A stretch of 64,000 nucleotides of DNA, taken from the NCBI GenBank assembly GCA_018524725.1, contig JAEUWP010000335.1, forward strand, positions 434,001 to 498,000, in the 5' to 3' direction. Origin of the DNA: Podaxis mareebaensis. Taxonomy: Eukaryota > Basidiomycota > Agaricomycetes > Agaricales > Agaricaceae. Positions within the stretch are counted from its first letter, which is position 1. The number at the start of each line of letters is the position of its first letter. A program made the position numbers and the translations under genes. A model generated the notes under the pieces. That model searched no databases. It was not told the DNA's origin and saw only the letters and a list, made by a program, of their open reading frames with translations. Positions 9,725-21,503 of this stretch are shown here, piece after piece.

Positions 9725-11794
9725 ATGGCAGACGCACACCCCCCTCCTATATATTCCCAAGAAGATCCGACTGTCCTCGATTCTGGAGCTCTTCAAAATA
9801 GCAATGATCTATCCCACGGACCAGAAATCCTCATATTACCAACAGTCGACTCCATAAACTTTCAGAACGGTTATTTGGGTGCGGACGGTGAAAGAGCTGC
9901 GGTTGAAGGAGAGGTCCAGATCAAAGGAGTTGACCATGACCAATGGTCAAAGCTGTGAGCAGTCTTGACCCTCGAGCTATCATATAGCCTGTATGCTGAC
10001 GCTGGACTTAGTACCGTGTCACTCCGGACGTATGAAGCTGCGTTTGAGCAGGAAATTGAACTGAACTCAAAAGAGATTGTCTTACACAATCGAGAGACGG
10101 GCGGCTCTTTTCCATCGGCCTCGTCCTTCTCTATTCCTCTTCCTCCGGATACACCGCAGTCAATTCAGACACCACACTCCTCGCTGGCACATACTCTGAC
10201 GGCCTCTTTGCATCCGGCTGATGGCCGGGCGTCGACAATTTCGAGGAGTATCACAGTGTACACGAGGCGGTATACTTCTCATGCGCACACACTCCCTATA
10301 TCCCCTGTGACTCATGCCCTCGACGAACCGACACGCGTGGAAGTCCAGATACCTCGTTCTTCTTTCAAGGTCGGAGAACCCATACCAGTCTATGTCACCA
10401 TCCCGCCGCCGTCGAGAGATATTGTTGTGGACAAGGGTCTTAGGTTGAGGAATATGCGCTTGGAATTGGTTAGAGTTATCAGGGTTAAACGCGAGGTTGC
10501 TGACGAAATGGGTTCCGAAACCGATTCGGATGCGTCTCCTCAGCCTGGTGTCGTTGAAGCACGTGTTGGTACCTCAAATAGCCCAGTCAGCAGCAGGGAC
10601 GCAGGCCTTTCGGTGCAGTCACCATCTGCAAAAGCACCCTTATCGCCCTTGTTTCTTGGATCTTCATACAAAACGGTGATTGCACGCTCTGGTGCTTCAT
10701 GTCGGTTCCACTCCTCTCGATCCATTCAGCTCCGATTCGTGCTTCACCCTCCTTCAACGCCGAGGTCGCCTACGATGACACAAAGCAGTCTCCCCGGTAG
10801 TGACTATGCGGAGACTGGATCGGATGCGGACACTGCGTCAATCTCGCAGACGACTCTGCTTCACTCCGTTGCATTCAATCTCTACGCGCATATATCGTTT
10901 CTGGACATGCAACAACAATCAGAGCGGACAGCAACATTAAAGGTTCCAATCACTATCCTTCCACCGCCAGCTCGTTTGCCAGAAGTCTCTCAGACACTTG
11001 ACGAGGCATATTCCAAAAAACACGATCGGCCTCCTGTGAAGACGAACCGGTATGACGATAGTGAATGGGCTGCTCCTCATTACTCTGAGGGTGAGGCAGG
11101 TCCAAGCATGCTTTCTAGCAGTGCGCCGCCACCGTTTGAGGAGCGAGATGCACCTCCTCCATTTTTCAGCTCTGCAGCGGAGGCTTCAACATCCACTCGC
11201 TTACCAACATTTCTCGAATCCGAACGGGAAATTCTTTTACCAGATTCGACGTTTACCTCCCCTCCCGCGGCCCTATCTCCGTCTATTGAGGGAGAAGGAA
11301 CCAGATTCGGTTTCCATCCCTCAGATCAGTTCGATGGTCATTCGGAAGGTATGCAAGGGTCAATGACTCCACCCCCACCGATGGAAATGGCCGCTGGGGA
11401 TACAGATTTAACCGCGTTGACTGAGATACGGGAGCCATCACAGGCAATTGAGGCGCTAACCCTTGTTTTAGATCAACATGAAGAAAATATGGTTACGGGG
11501 GAGCAACCGCCACCACCACCTCCAGCCATGGATGATCCATCGGATCCACCACCATCTATAGACGACTCTACTTTCAGAAGACCAAATGACCTGGAACGAG
11601 TATCACCTTGTCACACCCCTCCACCGATCCTTGCTTACCATGAAGAGTCCCCTATCTTACCCCCACCACCCGGGCTTCCACCTTCCACTGGTATCCAGAC
11701 AACGCCTGCTCATGCCCCTCCACCATATCTTAACACAGACACGCATCCTGACCAAGAGAATGTCATTAGACCACCCCCTTATTATGTGGATTAA
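9725..11794 (+). CDS. Alpha-arrestin (ART-like) with C-terminal PPxY motifs
   Basis: Alpha-arrestins are adaptors that bring Rsp5/Nedd4 ubiquitin ligases to plasma membrane transporters and so drive endocytosis. Exons 9725-9954 and 10012-11794 give 670 aa. The N-terminal arrestin fold includes FQNGYLGADGERAAVEGEVQ, then LRTYEAAFEQEIEL, the strand RSITVYTRRYTSHAHTLP and RVEVQIPRSSFKVGEPIPV before the second arrestin domain. From about residue 370 the protein is Pro/Ser-rich. Two PPPY motifs (11717-11728 and 11771-11782) lie in the last 26 residues and are classic WW-domain ligands. A PPGL tetrapeptide is encoded at 11666-11677, the type of ligand bound by GYF domains. The target transporter cannot be told from sequence. 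A TATA-like box and an E-box lie upstream. Confidence 0.85.
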
Positions 11795-11967
11795 TATGAT
11801 CCACTCGATCGCTGTAGTGTCCTCTAAAGAGAATATATTCGGAAGGATATTACATGAACAGTTGTATAGAAACGTGATGCAAAAAGCAATAATAGGACAT
11901 CGTCAAGTCATCAAGGGGGGAAACAACCATATGTATATATAGAAAGAGAGGGAATCGAAGGGAGCGC

Positions 11968-13075
11968 TCAACAATTGCAAGCGTCTTTCGACTTGGATTG
12001 GTCGTCCTGCAAGTTGACATTCTCCTCCCTTGCGTTATTACCACGACCGCTGGCCCCCGGACGACCAGAATTATTGCGAGAAGCGGCGAGAATGTGTTCA
12101 ATCGGGATCTTTTTGGCTATGACATGATGGTGGTATCAGAGGATAGCGTTGCCTAAGGTTGATGATTCACACACACCTATTTCCGTAAAGATTTCGACAA
12201 TTCCCTCTCCGGTCTTTGCACTGGTCTCGAAAAATAACAGACCAGCCTCCTGAGCGTATGCCTGGGCTTCTTCTCTCGGCACTTGTCGCAAGCTCTCAGG
12301 CTCACCTGATGGAGAACCAGGAGTTTCACCGGGAGTCGCAGTGGCATCATCAGCCTCATCCTCGGACTCAGGAGATGAGGATGAGCCAGAGGAGGAAGCG
12401 GAAGGTTGTACGAGATCGACTTTGTTCCCAGCGAGAGCAATGACGATGTTCGGGTTGGCCTGCCGCTGTAGTTCCTTCACCCAGGACTTGGCCTTCTCTA
12501 GGCTGCTGGCTTTTGTTACATCATAGACTACGACAGCAGCTTGTGCGTTGCGGTAGTACATAGGCTGTAGTTTGGATGATGAAAGAGATTAGAAATGATT
12601 GTCGAGATGGATGTATATGCCCAAGGACTGTGGGTAACATACTGCGAGTGAATGGAAACGCTCCTGGCCTGCAGTATCCCAAATCTCATATCGCAAGATA
12701 CGATCCTCCAGACGACACTTTTGCGTGAGGAATGCAGCTCCGATAGTTGGTTCCTTGTTGGGTTGGAACTCGTTGGAGACCTAGTCGGAAGAGGTCGAGC
12801 ATGAGCTGTGGGGTTGTCATGGATGCGGAGGTTGTGGACGTACGAAACGAAGGACGACTGAGGACTTTCCAACTGCTGCCTCTCCTGAATGGTTGACAAG
12901 TTATAACGTCAGTGCCCAGACTTCACGGTAGGGGGCGACAAAGGGGAAGCAAGGAGTTGAGTCTTGAAAAGAGCGGAAAAGTGATGGAGGTGATGAAGGA
13001 AAGATGTTGCATACCTAGGAGCACAAGCTTAACCTGAACGGATTTGTCTTGAGAACCAGATGCTGATTCAGCCAT
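11968..13075 (-). CDS. YPT5: Rab5-type small GTPase with acidic/Ser-rich insertion
   Basis: Rab5 homologue (Vps21/Ypt5), a regulator of early endosome tethering and fusion. Minus-strand exons 13075-13015, 12884-12844, 12780-12643, 12564-12177 and 12116-11968 give 258 aa, about 40 longer than usual Rab5. Nucleotide motifs are intact: GEAAVGKSS (P-loop), [14 protein letters not shown] (switch I), WDTAGQERF (switch II), AGNKVDL and ETSAKTG. The effector sequence is Rab5-type, and the C-terminus KDACNC ends in a CxC prenylation signal. Between NKVDL and [12 protein letters not shown] there are about 46 residues where animal Rab5 has about nine; the extra part is rich in Ser, Glu, Asp and Thr ([19 protein letters not shown]). 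It lies on a surface loop, so the GTPase core should be unaffected. All introns keep phase. Confidence 0.93.
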
Positions 13076-13914
13076 TAGTTCAGAAGGAAGGAGTATAGTC
13101 AGGAGAGAAGGAGAATGTGGCTAATGATGCAAAGAGGTTCGTAGAGGCAGTGTACACTGTGGTCCCATCCTGATGTTTGTCTCTGTGTTTGCTTCCTTTT
13201 CCTTTTTGGCCTTACTGACAGGCGGCAGCCTGATATCTGTTCACTTGCACCTCACATACTTATTATAACCTCGAACGTTAGCGGTACTGGTGTAAACTAT
13301 TGCATTTTAGGCGGGCTAAACCCCACGAACAATGGCCATCATCCATGCTTAACATGCACTCTAGGCCCAAGCCTTTCCAAGGTCGATAAATGTGTAACTT
13401 TTTATTAGTACGATACTTAGTAGAATGAACTTTAAACCCTTTCCGGCTTTTGTCATACGGCGTTGAGGTGCGGGTGTCCAGGACGCCTCCTTCTGCAATA
13501 TACATGAAGCGCATTTCAAAGGGAATATCCTTCTATAACATATACGGGTGTTCGTTGCATGAACGCGTGGCCTTGGCAAGTCGCAGGTAATCCGGCCTGG
13601 AAAAAGCCGACTCGAAGCTGCTCGTCACCACCGCGAGCCTGACGGAGGTCTAGCGAGTGTTAATTTAGTCGAGGGACCAGCAGCCTTGAAGTATGGGCTC
13701 TCGCGGGAGGGAGATAATCCAGATGGGGGGAGGGAAGAGAATGCGGGGTAAAAGTGGGGGCAGTCGGGTGATAATGATCAGACAGTTGCGGGAAGCCGAT
13801 GGCTGGAGCGAGCGAAATGCCGCCATGAATGGGATATTCTAATACTCAAATATTCAAACATCCACCCCTCTGCGCCTCACCCATATCTCTGCCCCTGTCC
13901 GACTTTCCCATCTC
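13076..13914. other. Divergent intergenic region with G-rich tract
   Basis: This lies between the Rab5 start (-) and the acyl-CoA ligase start (+). It has no coding sequence that I can support. On the + strand at 13705-13758 there are several runs of three to six G, possible G-quadruplex sequence, about 160-210 bp before the ligase ATG. Just before that ATG the sequence becomes CT-rich (13860-13914), a usual core-promoter look in these fungi. Confidence 0.4.
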
Positions 13915-16595
13915 ATGACTCCATCGTTCGTCTTCTCCCCGACTCCCGCAAGCATCCCTCCCTCCAATGTCATCTATCGTCTCAAGAGTCCCCCTAATGC
14001 CCCAGTCAACACCCATCCTCTGGTACGCATCTTGCTCGCACCACCGACCAAAACTCATTAGTCCCCACATCTCGTCAGAATCCTCTCGATTTCATTCTAC
14101 GTGCCGCGCAAATATATCCAGACAAAGTAGCGTTGGTTCATCCCAACGTTGAATACCCCGTGTATTATACCTTTGCCGTTTGGTCAGGTCCTCTATAAGA
14201 GAGGTCGAGAAACCGTTCTCAAGGATCTACAGGGCACAGCGCATCCAGAACCTTGCATACGCCCTCATTAAAGCCGGCGTTAAGCCTGGCGATCGCGTCG
14301 CAGTCATTGCACCTAATTCGTGCGTTTTCGCCGACCATCCACGATATCACAGCTGACTTTTCCCAGTCCACTTATCGCAGGTAGGCGCAGTCTCATTCAG
14401 AGTCGCCGCCGACTCACGAGAGTATACGCAGATGCCCATCATGGTGTCATTGCCGCACGAGCCATACTTACCCCCATCAACACTCGTCTGAAGTCATCTG
14501 AAGTCGCATATATCCTGGAACACAGTGCTGCAAGCCTCATCCTCGTTGATTTCGAGTATACCCATCTCGTTCCAAAGGACGTGAAGGTACCCGTGATTAT
14601 CTCCAAGGATACTGGTCGAGACGGTGATCCCTATGAGGCTTTCCTTGCCGAAGGACGGCAATTCAGTCGGGAAAGGTCTTGGGGTGGTTTGGACGCTGAG
14701 CCGGACGAGAATGCTGGTGCCACCCTTTGCTATACGTAAGTCATGGTGCTGGTGCTTTTGTACATATAACTAAGGTTCTGCCTTGCTGTTGCAGGTCTGG
14801 GACAACGGGAAGGGTAAGCTGCGTCCATAGTCAAGCAACGAAGCCCGCTCACGAACGGACAGCCAAAAGGTGTCGTCACTACGTTACGAGGTGCACATAA
14901 TTGCTTTCCACACCACGATTGAGGCCTCGTTGGACTTACTCACATTTCCAGGTTCCTACTTAGCCGCCATCGCAAATGCCTTCGAGGGGCAGTAAGTGTC
15001 GGGTTGGTCACTGGGCATTCAATAGATCTCACACTTCCCCAGAATTGATCGCAATTCGACATACCTTTGGTATGCTTATTATGCTTATCACCCTACTCGT
15101 TTGCAACCTCTTCTGATGTCCAATATAGGATACTTCCTATGTTTCATGCGGCTGGCTGGACGTATCCCTGGACAAATGTATTCGCCTTTGCCAAACAGGC
15201 AAGTCGTGTTCTCTCAGAGCGAGCATTGTATGATTTTGGATAATCACCCTCTCTCAAGATCACACTTAGGACGGTCAATTATACGCATATATGGGGGCAT
15301 TTCCTCAACTCCGGTGTCACTCATTACTGCGGAGCACCAACTGTCCAGGTAATTGGGGGTTATGTTTGCGGGTGATTCCGGAAAGCTAAGTGGAACAAGT
15401 AGATTGGCATTGTCAACGACCCTCAAGCTCGAAAGCCACCACAAGCTGTGACAGCTATTATCGGTAAGTCGTCGAGCTTCCCATTCCTTCCAGCGAGTCT
15501 CATATCAGGTAAAGCTGGAGCAGCACCTACTGCTCACCTCATTTCTGAGCTCGAGAAGCTAGGATTCAAGCCTGTTCATGTCTACGGTTTAACGTAGGTT
15601 TCAATCTGATCTGTCTCAGACCCTTCAACTGATAGTTCGTGTCAGTGAGGTAAATGTCATCTTGTATGAATTCTTTCGAGTGTTCAACTTCCTAGACATA
15701 TGGTCCATTCACGAGGAGCTATGAGCAACTAGGCTGGGTCAACCTGCCTCTGGAAGAACGTGCTCGTTTGATGGCACGCCAGGGACAAGCTTTCGCCACT
15801 GCTCAAGAGGTTCGCGTCATTGTTCCTCCTGCGGATGATGAAGTGAATCCAGTCCTCCGCGACGTGCCTCGAGACGGTAAAACGGTCGGAGAAATCGTCA
15901 CCAAGGGCAATATTGTCATGAAGGAGGTAAGTTTTGATTGATTTCCCTATATAAGACTTATTCAAACACAACTGTGCCTCTCAGTATTTCCGAGACCCAG
16001 AGGCCACACGCAAGGCTTTCCACGGAGGGAGTTTCAGAACCGGTGATTTGGCTGTCATGCACCCGGACGGAGCAGTTGCTGTCATGGATAGGAGCAAGGA
16101 TATTATCATATCTGGTGGCGAGGTACATCGATCCTTCCGGTGCATGCGTATTATCATCTGACCTTGTCGTTTGAAATGCAGAATGCCTCTAGTCTTGCTA
16201 TTGAACAAGGTAAGCAGTAAAACTCTCAGATAACTATCAACCACTAGATGTCCTACGATTATAGAGCTGGCGAGCCATCCCCATGTTCTCGAAGTCAGCG
16301 TTGTTGCGCGCCCTCATCCCAAATGGGGTGAACGTCCAATGGCCTTTGTCATTTTGCACCCACAACATGTTGCTAAGTGGGCGGGCCGTCACCACGAATT
16401 CGGCGATGACCTGAAGAAACACGCGAAAGCACGCTTGCCGGGCTTTGCATGTCCCGAGTGGGTTGAGGTTGTCCCGGAGTTACCGGTTAGTTCTATGTTC
16501 TTTAGGCCTAATCCATTGTTCTTACATTCTTTCAGAAAACGTCAACGGGAAAGATACTTAAGACCGAACTCAGGAAGATTGTTGCGAAACTCTGA
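13915..16595 (+). CDS. AMP-forming acyl-CoA synthetase/ligase family protein
   Basis: Member of the ANL superfamily, which activates a carboxylic acid with ATP to an acyl-adenylate and transfers it to CoA. The gene is split by many short introns; in-frame exons read NPLDFILRAAQIYPDKVALV, AQRIQNLAYALIKAGVKPGD, then the ATP-binding A3 motif YTSGTTGRPKG across two introns, then MFHAAGWTYPW, and GKAGAAPTAHLISELEKLG. VYGLTETYGPF is the A5 region and FRTGDLAVMHPDG the A7 motif. MDRSKDIIISGGENASSLAIE (A8) and the C-terminal lysine in KTSTGKILKTELRK are present, so it should be active. It resembles medium-chain or plant AAE/BZO1-type ligases more than acetyl-CoA synthetase; the true substrate is unknown. 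I chose the start MTPSFVFSP at 13915 because its phase joins cleanly to NPLDFILRAA. Confidence 0.85.
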
Positions 16596-16915
16596 TATGT
16601 ATGTACACACACATATATATATGTTATAATCTTATCCGAAACATCTACTTGTGCGAAAATGAAAAGAAAGCCTTCTTGAACATACGGCATATTGCTTTAG
16701 GAAAGTTGCAACGGGATCCAAGTCCACACTAGTACAGATACACTTGGGTACAATAGGGAATGCCGGTTTGGAAAGGGGATATAGTGAATGACAGACACTG
16801 AGGGCATACAGTGGATAAATACCTGAGAATGGAGGAAATACCGTGAATCAAGCACTAGTGCAGAAATGGTTTGGTGTGGATGATAGTTTGTCATAACCCT
16901 ACTTAGCTGAAACAT
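16596..16915. other. Convergent 3' flanks
   Basis: This is the tail-to-tail spacer between the acyl-CoA ligase and the CNH/GYF gene. It includes a short TATA-type repeat run (about 16608-16624) near the ligase stop, likely polyadenylation context. I see no gene. Confidence 0.35.
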
Positions 16916-19900
16916 TTACTCGTTATTCGTATCAGGACAGAGCCGGAGTATACGGAAAGACCCTGCATTCCGTTCGCAGAAGTAGATTTCGTCTTCTTTG
17001 CGACCTAGAAACAGCACTTCATCGTTGGGATCACCATCAACTTCAGCGCCAACAGAGCCCTGTGATCCCATAGTGGACTTGGCAATACTTATTCCAGTCT
17101 TCTTGGGTAAGGACGCGAGACTGGATTTCCCTTTCGACGAAAGCACTGACAATGCCGCATTAAAAGAATCAATCGGCGTGCCAATTCTCCAGACAAATGG
17201 AGGTCGACGATTGGTGGTGTTAGATGGAGGATGGAAGGTAGGTAGAGTAGTCCGCGACTGGTCTGCAGGGCGCAGGAGAGCATCGTTGAGATCGACAGCC
17301 TCCAAGCCGCCTTGACGCACTGCAACCAGGACCGCTCGGTCCTTGATGTCTAGGGCCTCTAGGTGTTTTATGTCACCCATCTTGCCGGCCGGTGTTTTAG
17401 ACTCGTCCTGACAGTCATCATTACTCCAGACGAAGCGACCCTTGAGGACTGATCGGCCGCGTGCATCAACAATAGCGGTGCTGTGGCCGCCGCGTGATGA
17501 AAAGAAAAGTGCTGGTGGTCCAAAGTGCTTTGGTTGAGCGAGTAGGGAGATAGGGGGTAATAATGATCTCTCCTTGGTCGATGAAGCAGAGTTAGGGGCG
17601 GGGGAGTTGACGCTGGAAAGTAGCGGTGGTGGTGAACGGAAGGGATGGGCGGGATCCACACACTGCATCTTAAGATCCTTGAGGAGGGTATATTCTGTTT
17701 CTCCCTCGCGACGTACGGGGAGGTCGGCCGGAAGCAGTCCATCTCTGTACCACGCTTGCATAAGCACGGAGTTCCAGGGTCCTGATTCATTGTTTAGCCT
17801 ATGATAACGTTGCGTAATGCTGGGGATCTTACCATGCATGACGCCTTTAGGATCCTTATAGTACCACTGCGTAGGGCCCGAAGGTGCAGGCACGGGTAAT
17901 CCAGGAGGGGAGAACTGTGTAGGCGCAGAATCGTTGCAGCGGGTATCTTCCTCTTGCTCGGATTCATCGCGGTGCTGTAGGAAATCAGGGTATGTAGGGG
18001 GTATGATGTACTCGTCCGCAATTGAAGCTAATGGGAACTTGGGCGCAAAGCTGAGCTGCTGGAAAGTGGTATAAGGGCCCATCTGGGCAGTGGCAACCGC
18101 GGAAAGTTCCTCTGCCGATGACGTCGTGGTAGTGGATGGTTCTGGATTACTTGTACGGGAATCTTCAGGAGCATCAGGGTGTTCGTTAGCAATGAGGGGT
18201 GGAGTGGATGACCGAGTTGGCGCATCTCCTGTTGCTCCTGGTGTTGAACCGACGGTCACCGAAACACCAATACTAACGTTGACGTTGGTGTCATCCTCGT
18301 TAGCCTCGTTCTCAGCGGTGGCGGCTTCACCTGCTCGATTTTCACGAGCTCGCCGTCGAGCAGCTCTTCGTTCAGCGCGCCCAATCCGGACTTCGCGAAC
18401 TCTAACTGTGGCTGGCTCGAGTCCGAACACGTTTTGCGAAAAAACTAAGAAGACCTCAACAAGGTCATCACCTTGGAGTTGCAGTTCCAACGAACGAGGT
18501 GAATCCGGGAGGATAAAAGTTCGTGATAGACCAAGGGCAGTGCGATAGGTCCCTGCAAATAGTTCGACCTTTTCACCATTTTCGCCGCAAAGAATAGCCA
18601 AGAAGCTGAGCAGTGAGTATATATTAGGAGATGTTCATCCAGGCAAATATCAAGAGCGCACCTCTTCTTTGGAGTTTCTACCGCTTTGATCATAAGAGCA
18701 CCCTTTGTCCCTGGGAGCTTGACATACTCCAATTTTGGTGGTGGCGCGAGCGGGGGAGGGGGAGGAGTGCTTAACCATTTACTTGTATCTGCATCAATAG
18801 CTGAGATCATTGATGGTGATCGTTCATCCGATCGTCTACTGAGAGCATTACTGATGATCCTTGGTATAAACCGTGACGAACGTGAAGTCGTGGAGGCTAT
18901 TGAAGATGGGGCGATAGATGCGCGTGATGATGTTACAGTCGAAGATAGAGGATCAGCAGATGATGAAGATGGTACAGTGGGATTCGGAAGGGTATTTGAG
19001 CGTAACGAGGGTGATCTTGAGGTGTCATTAGTTTGGTGATTAGATGCGCCTGGAGAAAGGTAACTAGACTGAGGGAGGTTGTGTACGGAGGAAGAAGCTG
19101 GGCTTTGGCTGTGGCTTCGATTGAGTGATGGTGATCTTGATCGAGTGAGCATGACGGACCAACGTCGGCGTCTTCGAGACTGACTAGCCGTGCTTGGTCT
19201 TCCCATGGGAATGTCGCCTTCCGAAGATCGTGGGCTACTTGATTCCTGGAAGACAGGGTGCGCGGCGGAGAGTAGAATGGGCTCTTGAGGGTGGACTGAA
19301 CCTAGAGGTGGTAGATCCGGTATGCGACTCTCCATCAAAGCTTGCGCAAGACTAATCCTTCCATCCGTCTCATCGTCATCGTCGTCGCCATCGTCAAATG
19401 TATCAGGGGTACTGGCACTAGGAGGGAGTTGTTGGAGAGCTTGACGGAGAGTTAACAGTGTCGGAGTGGGCGAAGGATCGGGGTTAGCAACACTCGTATT
19501 GCGCACCGCAGAAAGGTCCAAGTTTGAAGGCCGATGCCTTCGCGAACTGCCTGTCGTTGAGGAACGAGGCCTTGTATTGCTCTGTGCGGCTCTGATCCCA
19601 GAAGAAGGATGCCGATTGGCGGAAAGGGTTGCACTGGTTCGTTCATCCAAAGCCTGACTACCACTCGCGGCCGCGCGTATATCGATAGCTTCGTCATCAC
19701 TAGAATTAGCCCATTCACCGGACTTGGCGCTATTATCCAGAGATCTAGATGATTCGCCATTATGGGTTAGAGTAGAAACGCCAGCAAGCACATGGTTGAC
19801 CGAGTTGCTTCGGACTCGTGCCCTTACAGAAAGGGCTGATGGCTGACTTCTCAGAATAGGTGGCGGTTGTGTATCCGTAGGGCTTGCGTAAGGTGGTGGC

Positions 19901-21245
19901 TGATCCAAAGGAGGTTCTGGGGGAACTGCAGGGGGTGGCGGAATCTGTAACGAAGATAGTCGAGATTTCCGACTACGGGTAGGTGTGCGCGGGGCTCGAG
20001 GGACAAGAGGAGGCGGGGGTGACGGAGAAGTGATAGTCCCATGCGAAGTTTTACGAAGAATGGACTTGAGGTTATCGGAGGGTGGGGGTGTCGACAGGCT
20101 TGCCTTGCGCATCTTCTCCCCGGATTGACGAATTTCATTCTCAGTCCGCGAAGCAATCCGTTTCGTGGCTTCTCTCCGGAGGCGTTCTCGCTCTCTCCGT
20201 ATTTCAACATCAATCCGCCATTCGATTGCCTTCTTCACTTCCTCCAGTGCATACACCCGGACACCATCCCTCCTTCCAGCTATTGCTACTAACACACCCC
20301 GGTGCTCCATCACCACAACACTTTTGAATGCCACTCTTCGCACAAGCGCGTAAGGCTGAGGTGCTGGAGGAGATGTGAGGGGAAGGACATCTAGACCTTG
20401 AGCATGGCAGAGCAAAAGATAATGTGGGGCTAAAAATGCACCACTAGCAGGGGGTGTGGTAAAATGAGTGGGCGAGAGGTCAGATGTCACAACAGACAAA
20501 GATAGACCAAGCTCCTGGAGGGTAGGTGGAGGCAGTGGGGGCGGTGGGGTTACGGTTGGAGCGGGTGTCGGAGAAGGTGGGCGGGATGGATTCTCAGCTT
20601 TCGGCTTCACCGCGTCCTGATCTTCAGTGATACTGTCGCGTCCTGGTGATGGAGGTGGAAGTTCACGGCGATGAATGAGATTGTTCAAGAAGCCGGAGAG
20701 CCTGTTCGAAGACCGGACCTGTGAAAAATTGGACGAAATGAGAAACGGCTTCAGTAAACATGGATGCTGTGAGACAAGGGAAGCCGACGAACTTCTATTG
20801 CAGATCGATGCCGGACTCTCCGTTGCTGCTGGGAAAGTGTGGTAGTAGCGGGGGTCTCCTGCTGTGGAACAGGACTTTGAGGGGCAGCAGGCGGGGGGCG
20901 ACTTGATGGTTGTGGTGCGGGGGCATTAGATGTAGAAGTGGAGGGTCTCTGAGTTGATGAGGGAGTGGACTCTGAGATATGCACTGCTGGCATGCTGTGG
21001 ACACTGACGGCGTCGGAGCCTTGGTCGGGGCTGGTTGAGAGGGAAGCACCCCTGCTGGAGGAAAGGGGACTGTTGTCCTCCTTGAGATGGTCAGTAGCAA
21101 TTTTGACGCCCTCGACCACACTTGCATCGAGCACCGAGCTGGAGACCCGAGGCTGTTCAGCACCTGTTGAGATCGCGAAACGTGGGGAATCGAGGGGAAG
21201 GTGGAGGTCGGTGGAACGGTCGTCGCTGTCGTTGACGGCGACCAT
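16916..21245 (-). CDS. Large protein with CNH-like domain and GYF domain
   Basis: Long protein of over 1,300 residues. Exon 1 (from ATG 21245) is Ser/Pro-rich; exon 2 starts VRSSNRLSGFLNNL. A citron-homology-like beta-propeller seems to begin near SGAFLAPHYLLLCHAQGLDV, continues RRVAFKSVVVMEHRGVLVAI and GRRDGVRVYALEEVKKAIEW, is interrupted by about 450 disordered Ser-rich residues, and resumes as PKKSFLAILCGENGEKVELF after an intron. The C-terminal third has a clear GYF domain: TQWYYKDPKGVMHG, an intron at 17782-17832, then PWNSVLMQAWYRDGLLP and LPVRREGETEYTLLKDL. GYF domains bind Pro-rich PPGphi peptides; such a PPGL is encoded at 17897-17908, only a few residues upstream of the domain. A PPPY motif is at 19888-19899. 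The function is unknown; a role in translation or mRNA control like Smy2/GIGYF is possible but unproven. Confidence 0.78.
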
Positions 21246-21503
21246 GATGGAAGGAGATGGAGCGGGAAGGGGCGGGGAGGAGCGGGGAAGGGGGTATGGG
21301 GGAAGGAGATGGTCAGAGGGACATGGAGATGATGTGTAAAGACCTCAAGGGGGAAAATGGGAGGTTTTAGAAATAATTTGTCAGAATATAAATGCAAGGT
21401 TATCCAGGGCAGATCCAAGACTTCCCTTCCCACGGCACCAAATATAGGCAAAGTTCCTGGTGTCCATGGCCATCCTCGTTTGTGCACCTCGGTTCTCCCC
21501 AAA

